Source of the DNA: Bacillota bacterium
GTDB taxonomy: Bacteria; Bacillota; Clostridia; Christensenellales; UMGS416
Reading direction: 5' to 3'
Length of the DNA: 64,000 nucleotides
NCBI GenBank assembly: GCA_023421955.1
Contig: JAEZSE010000005.1
Coordinates: 1 to 64,000, forward strand
Part shown: positions 59,106 to 64,000 of the stretch, in pieces
How the letters are laid out: each line of letters begins with the position of its first letter
Numbering within the stretch: position 1 is the stretch's first letter
The notes under the pieces: model-generated
Database searches by the model: none
What the model was told of the DNA's origin: nothing
The model's input: the letters and a program-made list of their open reading frames with translations, nothing else
Translations under genes and position numbers: made by a program

Positions 59106-59867
59106 TTGGAAGCAGACAACATCCGTAAATTGCTCGAGGGCATCAAGGACGGCGTCATGACCGTGGAAGACGGTATGAAGGCGCTCTCCAATCTGCCCTT
59201 TGAAGACATTGGCTATGCCAAGATCGACCACCACCGCGCCATCCGCACCGGATACCCTGAGGTGATCTTCTGCCAGGGTAAAACGATTGCACAGATCCGG
59301 GGTATTGTGGAGCGCATGATGGCTCATGATGACAGCAACATCCTTGGCACCCGTGCCACAATCGAGGCCTATGAGGCCATACGTGAATTGGCCAGGGAGT
59401 CAGTTACCTGGCATGAGGCTGCCCGGTGCTTTCTCGTGAAGCGCCGTGAAATCGAGCCAACCCAAGGCATCGTGGCTGTTGTGACCGGTGGCACAGCCGA
59501 TATCCCGGTGGCCGAGGAAGCTGCCATGACTGCTGAAGCCAACGGCAGCCGTGTGCTGCGGATTTATGATGTGGGCGTGGCCGGCATCCACCGGCTCTTT
59601 TCAAGACTGGAGGACATTCGCTCAGCCCGCGTCATCGTAGCGGTGGCCGGCATGGAAGGCGCGCTGGCCAGTGTCGTAGCGGGCCTTGTGGATAAGCCGG
59701 TGATTGCCGTGCCTACCAGTGTGGGCTATGGTGCTAACTTCGGCGGGCTTTCCGCGCTGCTCACGATGCTCAACAGCTGTGCCAGCGGCGTTTCTGTTGT
59801 CAACATCGACAACGGCTTTGGCGCTGGGTTCCTCGCGTCGATGATCAACAAATTGGGGGAAGAATGA
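59106..59867 (+). CDS. larB: LarB, pyridinium-3,5-biscarboxylic acid mononucleotide synthase, 253 aa
   Basis: LarB carboxylates and hydrolyses nicotinic acid adenine dinucleotide in cofactor synthesis. The N-terminal helical part ends in YAKIDHHRAIRTGYPEVIFC. The PurE-like domain has VAVVTGGTADIPVAEEAAMT, YDVGVAGIHRLFSRL and VAGMEGALASVVAGLVDKPV. The start is TTG 5 bases after GGGAGG. Its end overlaps larC (ATGA). Confidence 0.93.
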   Translation: MEADNIRKLLEGIKDGVMTVEDGMKALSNLPFEDIGYAKIDHHRAIRTGYPEVIFCQGKTIAQIRGIVERMMAHDDSNILGTRATIEAYEAIRELARESVTWHEAARCFLVKRREIEPTQGIVAVVTGGTADIPVAEEAAMTAEANGSRVLRIYDVGVAGIHRLFSRLEDIRSARVIVAVAGMEGALASVVAGLVDKPVIAVPTSVGYGANFGGLSALLTMLNSCASGVSVVNIDNGFGAGFLASMINKLGEE

Positions 59868-61078
59868 GGATACTCTATTTTGACTGCCCTGCAGGTCTTA
59901 GTGGTGATATGACATTGGGGGCATTGCTGGATCTGGGTGTGGACCGTGCCGCGTTTGAGGCGGAGCTTCAAAAGCTTGGCATGGCGGGGGAGTATGAGCT
60001 GCATATCCATCGCGATCAAAAGCTCGGGATCACCGGTACGGCGGTGCACGTGCATCTGGCTCATGACCACCATGAGCACGAGGGCCACGACCATGACCAC
60101 CATCACCACCACCGCAGGCTGAAAGATATCTTGGAGCTAATCAACGGTTCAGCATTGACCCAGACCGTGAAAGACAAGGCGTCGGCGATGTTCACTCTGT
60201 TGGCTGAGGCAGAGGGCAAGGTGCACGGTGTGGCGCCCGACGAGGTGCATTTCCATGAGGTGGGCGCGGTGGACTCCATCGTGGACATTGTGGGAGCCTG
60301 CATCTGCTTGGATATTCTCAAGCCAGACCGTATTGTGTTTTCACCACTCAATACCGGTTCCGGCCGCGTGAAGTGCGCCCACGGCCTGATGCCAGTACCG
60401 GCACCTGCCACAGCCGAGCTGCTCACCGGCGTGCAAAGCTATACCGATGGAACAATGAGCGAACTCACCACGCCCACTGGCGCGTTGATCGCCCGAGTAT
60501 TTGCCGATGGTTACGGCCCCAGGCCGCAGATGACCATCGAGAAAACAGGTTATGGCCTGGGTTTCAAGGATTTTGAGTTTCCCAATGCCGCCCGCGTGTT
60601 CCTGGGCAGCGATGCGGCAGGCGAAGCACAGACAGTCACCGTGATTGAGTGTAACATCGACGACATGACCGGCGAGGCGATGGCCTATGCGCTGGAGCGC
60701 GTGTTTGCCGCCGGGGCGCTAGATGCATTCTATACACCAATTATCATGAAGAAAAACCGCCCGGCCCAGAGGCTCACGGCCATTTGCGCCAATAACAAGC
60801 GTACCGATGTGGAACGGATAATTCTTGTGGAAACCACCACGCTGGGTGTGCGCAGTTATGAAGCCCGCCGCACTACGCTGCTGCGAAGAATTGAGACAGT
60901 GGCAACGCCTTTGGGCGATGTGCGTGTTAAGATCGCCCAGGGTCCCGCAGGCCCCAAGATCGCGCCGGAATATGAGGACTGCCGTTGCATTGCGGAGAGC
61001 ACCGGCCAAAGCTTCCTGACCGTTTACGCCACGGCACAAAGCCTGGCGCAACAGAAATTTCTGCATTCGGAGGAGTAA
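59864..61078 (+). CDS. larC: LarC, nickel insertion enzyme (uninterrupted form), 404 aa
   Basis: LarC inserts nickel into the pincer nucleotide using CTP. The start MRILYFDCPAGLSGDMTLGA is diagnostic. A histidine-rich stretch (about residues 64-84, including HDHHEHEGHDHDHHHHH) probably binds nickel. DEVHFHEVGAVDSIVDIVGA and VIECNIDDMTGEAMAYALER follow. In Lactobacillus plantarum the two halves are joined by a programmed frameshift; here they are one frame. It overlaps larB by four bases and ends three bases before guaA. Confidence 0.93.
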   Translation: MRILYFDCPAGLSGDMTLGALLDLGVDRAAFEAELQKLGMAGEYELHIHRDQKLGITGTAVHVHLAHDHHEHEGHDHDHHHHHRRLKDILELINGSALTQTVKDKASAMFTLLAEAEGKVHGVAPDEVHFHEVGAVDSIVDIVGACICLDILKPDRIVFSPLNTGSGRVKCAHGLMPVPAPATAELLTGVQSYTDGTMSELTTPTGALIARVFADGYGPRPQMTIEKTGYGLGFKDFEFPNAARVFLGSDAAGEAQTVTVIECNIDDMTGEAMAYALERVFAAGALDAFYTPIIMKKNRPAQRLTAICANNKRTDVERIILVETTTLGVRSYEARRTTLLRRIETVATPLGDVRVKIAQGPAGPKIAPEYEDCRCIAESTGQSFLTVYATAQSLAQQKFLHSEE

Positions 61079-61081
61079 CTC

Positions 61082-62617
61082 ATGCACCAGGAGACCGTGA
61101 TTGTGCTGGACTTTGGCGGCCAGTACAATCAGCTCATCGCCCGCCGCGTTCGGCAGGCTCATGTCTACAGCGAGATCCTGCCATACTCAGCACCCATCGA
61201 GCGCATCAAGGCGCTGAATCCCAAGGGGATTATCTTCACCGGCGGCCCAAACTCGGTTTATGAGTCTGGCTCGCCGCTGGCAGACCCCGCGATCTTCGAG
61301 CTGGGTATCCCGATCCTTGGCATCTGCTACGGTGCTCAGGTGTTTGCACAGCTGTTGGGTGGCCGTGTTGCCCCGGCAGCCCGCCGTGAGTATGGCCGCA
61401 TCGGCATCCGCCATGACGGCTCTTCACCTTTGTTTGACGGTATCGACGCCGATATGGAGTGCTGGATGAGCCACACCGATCAGGTGATGAATGCGCCGCA
61501 GGGCTTTGCCATCACTGCGTCCACTGGCTGCTGCCCCATCGCGGCGATGGAAAACCCCGGCCAGAAGCTCTATGCCGTGCAGTTCCACCCGGAGGTGGTG
61601 CACACTCCCAAAGGCCAGAAGTTACTGGAGAACTTCCTTTACAAAGTGTGCGGCTGCCAAGGCCTGTGGACGATGAGCTCCTTTACCCGTGAAGCTGTGG
61701 CTGCCCTGCAGAAAAAGGTTGGAGACAAGAAGGTGCTGCTTGCATTGTCCGGTGGCGTGGACTCGTCGGTGGCGGCAATCCTGTTGAACGAAGCGGTGGG
61801 CAAAAACCTCACCTGCATCTTTGTGGATCATGGCTTGCTGCGCAAGGACGAGGGCGATCAGGTGGAGCAGACCTTCAAGGGCAAGTTCGGCCTGAACATG
61901 ATTCGCGTGAACGCGCAAGACCGGTTCCTCTCCAAGCTTGCCGGTGTGAAGGACCCGGAGCGCAAGCGCAAGATCATCGGTGAGGAATTTATCCGGGTTT
62001 TTGAAGATGAGGCCAAGAAGATCGGCCACGTGCATTTCCTGGCACAGGGCACGATCTATCCCGACGTGGTGGAAAGCGGCGCTGGCCACGCGGCTGTCAT
62101 TAAGAGCCATCACAACGTGGGCGGCTTGCCGGACCATGTGGATTTTGATGAGATCCTGGAGCCTCTTCGTGACCTCTTTAAGGACGAGGTGCGCGCCGTG
62201 GGTGAAGAGCTGGGCATCCCTGCCGAGCTTGTGTGGAGGCAACCGTTCCCTGGCCCCGGTCTGGCCATCCGCGTGATGGGCGAGGTCACACCGGAGAAAC
62301 TGGAGATCCTGCGCGAGGCTGATGCCATCTATCGTGAGGAAATCGCCAATGCCGGCCTTGCCCGCGAGGTGTGGCAGTATTTTGCAGTGCTTACCGACCA
62401 GCGCACTGTGGGCGTGATGGGCGACGCCCGCACCTATGACTGGCTGCTGGCGCTGCGGGCCGTGACAAGCGTGGACGCGATGACCGCCGACTGGGCCCAT
62501 CTGCCTTATGAAGTGCTCGGGAGGATTTCCAACCGGATTATCAATGAGGTCAAACACATCAACCGGATCGTGTATGATATAACGAGCAAGCCTCCGGGTA
62601 CGATTGAGTGGGAATGA
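61082..62617 (+). CDS. guaA: GMP synthase (glutamine-hydrolysing), 511 aa
   Basis: It converts XMP to GMP. The glutaminase domain has GGPNSVYE, Cys82 in GICYGAQ and the QFHPEVVHT histidine block. The synthetase has the PP-loop LLALSGGVDSSVAA, and the dimerisation part has WRQPFPGPGLAIRVMG and the end KPPGTIEWE. The ATG is three bases after larC, so it may be carried on the lar transcript. A terminator lies about 100 bases after the stop. Confidence 0.97.
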   Translation: MHQETVIVLDFGGQYNQLIARRVRQAHVYSEILPYSAPIERIKALNPKGIIFTGGPNSVYESGSPLADPAIFELGIPILGICYGAQVFAQLLGGRVAPAARREYGRIGIRHDGSSPLFDGIDADMECWMSHTDQVMNAPQGFAITASTGCCPIAAMENPGQKLYAVQFHPEVVHTPKGQKLLENFLYKVCGCQGLWTMSSFTREAVAALQKKVGDKKVLLALSGGVDSSVAAILLNEAVGKNLTCIFVDHGLLRKDEGDQVEQTFKGKFGLNMIRVNAQDRFLSKLAGVKDPERKRKIIGEEFIRVFEDEAKKIGHVHFLAQGTIYPDVVESGAGHAAVIKSHHNVGGLPDHVDFDEILEPLRDLFKDEVRAVGEELGIPAELVWRQPFPGPGLAIRVMGEVTPEKLEILREADAIYREEIANAGLAREVWQYFAVLTDQRTVGVMGDARTYDWLLALRAVTSVDAMTADWAHLPYEVLGRISNRIINEVKHINRIVYDITSKPPGTIEWE

Positions 62618-62717
62618 TTTGAAAGGCGGGGAAAAGCCAGTAAATATGCGGCTTTGCAGCTTCTCAAGTTAACCTATGGCAACGTTTTGGCAACACTGAT
62701 TGTATCAGCCATATTGA

Positions 62718-62754
62718 AGAGCTAACTGATTTTGAGTACCAGTTAGCTCTTTTT
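62718..62754 (+). terminator. guaA/lar operon terminator
   Basis: A perfect 11-bp stem, AGAGCTAACTG/CAGTTAGCTCT, with an 11-base loop and TTTTC. Confidence 0.9.
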
Positions 62755-63176
62755 CGTTGCTCGCTTGGTTATTTAGGGTTGGGTATTCTTCTGCACTCTG
62801 CGGGCATTCTGTGCTGCCTTGGTATGATCTGCTATACCATTCTGGCAATCTTTGATATCTGGTTTCTCTTGAATACACTAGTGATTCAGCATACAATGTT
62901 TCAGGCAGATATTTGGATCATACTATTTTGTATAGGAAATACCATGTGTACCTACTCAAGCAGAACTCGATTTATCGTGCTGGAGCCAACATGTTCAAAA
63001 ACTCGGCAAATATGAGGGCAATGTAGCGCTTGCATGGTTACTGACCAATTCGTCTAGTAAAGAGCCAATTATAGGCCTTCAACTGTGGAGCACCGGCTCC
63101 CGAAGCATACGCTTGGTACAAATTCGGATGGGCATACAAGGTTTGTTGGCCTCAAATGATTGGATACTAAAATATT
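62755..63176. other. Intergenic stretch without a supported gene
   Basis: About 420 bases between the guaA terminator and the ribosome binding site of the next gene. A 78-codon frame at 62779-63015 has no ribosome binding site and an implausible product. No promoter for the next gene stands out. Confidence 0.4.
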
Positions 63177-63189
63177 CAGGAGGATTACT

Positions 63190-64000
63190 GTGAAAGCTAC
63201 CCCACTACTGGATTTATTGCCTATGTTCACCGCCGCCAATGTTCCGGCAGTTGGCCCTGAGGAACAACCGATTGACCCACCAAGCTGGGTTGTTTCACAA
63301 AGCGAAACAGACCCTAAAATGCCGGGCGGCGGTCTATCCCGCCATCCGATGGTTTATATTGGTGAAGGCTGCAATACAATGTTCCTGGTCGATAAAGGTA
63401 AGGTCATTTGGACGTACTCCACAGGGACTGGCTGGGAATATGATGACATATGGATGATGACCAACGGTAACATACTTTTCTCACGCTTGGCTTGGGCAGG
63501 CGAAGTTACTCCGCAGAAGAAAATTGTCTGGCGAATCAATGCAGCGAAAGGAACCGAAATACACACTGTGCAGCCAATCGGGCTAGACAAGGTTCTACTC
63601 ATGATCAATGACAATCCACCCAGACTGATAATCATCAATAAAAAGACCGGTATTGTGGAGCTGGAGCGAGTGATTCCCTATCCAGAAAACTCAAGTGTAC
63701 ATGGTCAAAACCGTAGGCTTCGTATCACCGATAAAGGTACATTTCTCATTCCCTTCCTCTCTTTGCATAAGGTTGTGGAGTATGACAGGGACCTCAATAT
63801 TATATGGTCCTATAACATAAAGAGCCCTTGGGCAGCCGTTCGGCTAAAGAATGGCAATACGCTGATTACCGGCGAACAAGATAAACTGACCCGTGAAGTC
63901 AATCACAATGGTGAAACCGTGTGGGAAATCAAGCTGGCAGACTTGCCGGAGGAGTACAGACTTGATGATTGTCAAAGTTGTGTTCGCTTGGCCAACGGTA
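63190..64000 (+). CDS. PQQ-like/arylsulfotransferase-like beta-propeller protein (3' end outside window)
   Basis: AGGAGG (63178-63183) lies 6 bases before GTG 63190, and the frame stays open to the window end (270 codons). The product starts MKATPLLDLLPMFTAANVPA, with no clear signal peptide. It then has repeated blades with W at turns: KVIWTYSTGTGWEYDDIWMM, KKIVWRINAAKGTEIHTVQP, LNIIWSYNIKSPWAAVRLKN and GETVWEIKLADLPEEYR, with NGNILFS and NGNTLITGE motifs. This is the pattern of PQQ-like and arylsulfotransferase-type propellers (DDIWMMTNGNIL). The catalytic role cannot be judged without the C-terminus. Confidence 0.75.
   Translation, partial: MKATPLLDLLPMFTAANVPAVGPEEQPIDPPSWVVSQSETDPKMPGGGLSRHPMVYIGEGCNTMFLVDKGKVIWTYSTGTGWEYDDIWMMTNGNILFSRLAWAGEVTPQKKIVWRINAAKGTEIHTVQPIGLDKVLLMINDNPPRLIIINKKTGIVELERVIPYPENSSVHGQNRRLRITDKGTFLIPFLSLHKVVEYDRDLNIIWSYNIKSPWAAVRLKNGNTLITGEQDKLTREVNHNGETVWEIKLADLPEEYRLDDCQSCVRLANG

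Noticed and set aside
62779..63015. 78-codon hydrophobic frame after guaA
   Set aside because: It has no ribosome binding site, a random-looking end and no family resemblance.

Overview
The window looks like the chromosome of an endospore-forming Bacillota, most likely class Clostridia. The evidence is a full-length spoIVA, two T-box-controlled aminoacyl-tRNA synthetase genes, consensus sigma-A promoters and strong AGGAGG-type ribosome binding sites. Other signs are a dcw (division and cell wall) cluster headed by mraZ, an rpsF-ssb-rpsR operon and an rplI-dnaB pair. Both synthetases (ProRS and the Asp/Asn-type AspRS) are of the archaeal/eukaryotic-like kind common in Clostridia. No species can be named from the sequence.

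Layout. Positions 1-13.2 kb are an accessory block of large exported proteins: two paralogous RCC1-repeat lipoproteins (the second frameshifted), a BspA-like leucine-rich-repeat membrane protein, fibronectin type III remnants, and a 1781-residue mosaic joining RCC1 repeats, an LCAT-like lipase domain, Ig-like, SprB-like, InlB-type and FN3 domains. The block ends at a 3' half tRNA-Arg(CCU)-like fragment with phased direct repeats beside it (a probable old integration site), followed by a decayed IS200/IS605 element.

From 14.1 to 29.5 kb the content is mostly core: corA, a phosphoesterase, iscR-iscS-iscU, a PRC-barrel/YtxH pair, an AI-2E family permease, T-box-proS, an S66 peptidase with a radical SAM enzyme, rpsF-ssb-rpsR, an arginine-deiminase-like gene, a MazG-like gene, and yybS-rplI-dnaB. 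The stretch 29.5-44.4 kb is the dcw cluster (mraZ, rsmH, ftsL, ftsI/spoVD-like PBP, murE, mraY, murD, ftsW, murA, ftsQ, ftsA, ftsZ). It is preceded by several GTGG-type MraZ box candidates and two DnaA-box matches. murF, murG, murC and murB are absent from it.

Downstream lie an AadA-like nucleotidyltransferase, spoIVA, a dead Phd/YefM antitoxin, an unknown membrane protein, T-box-aspS and pyrG. On the minus strand follows a polyamine transporter operon (XRE-cupin regulator-potABCD) with a palindromic operator at its promoter. The last part carries degV, larE-larB-larC (nickel-pincer nucleotide cofactor synthesis), guaA, and the start of a beta-propeller protein that runs off the window.

The least explained items are the RCC1-lipase mosaic, the 49-bp exact direct repeats bracketing the RCC1 lipoprotein block, a possible leader peptide before corA, a hairpin that buries the ribosome binding site of the arginine-deiminase-like gene, and a triple TTGTGC half-site array at the pyrG promoter.
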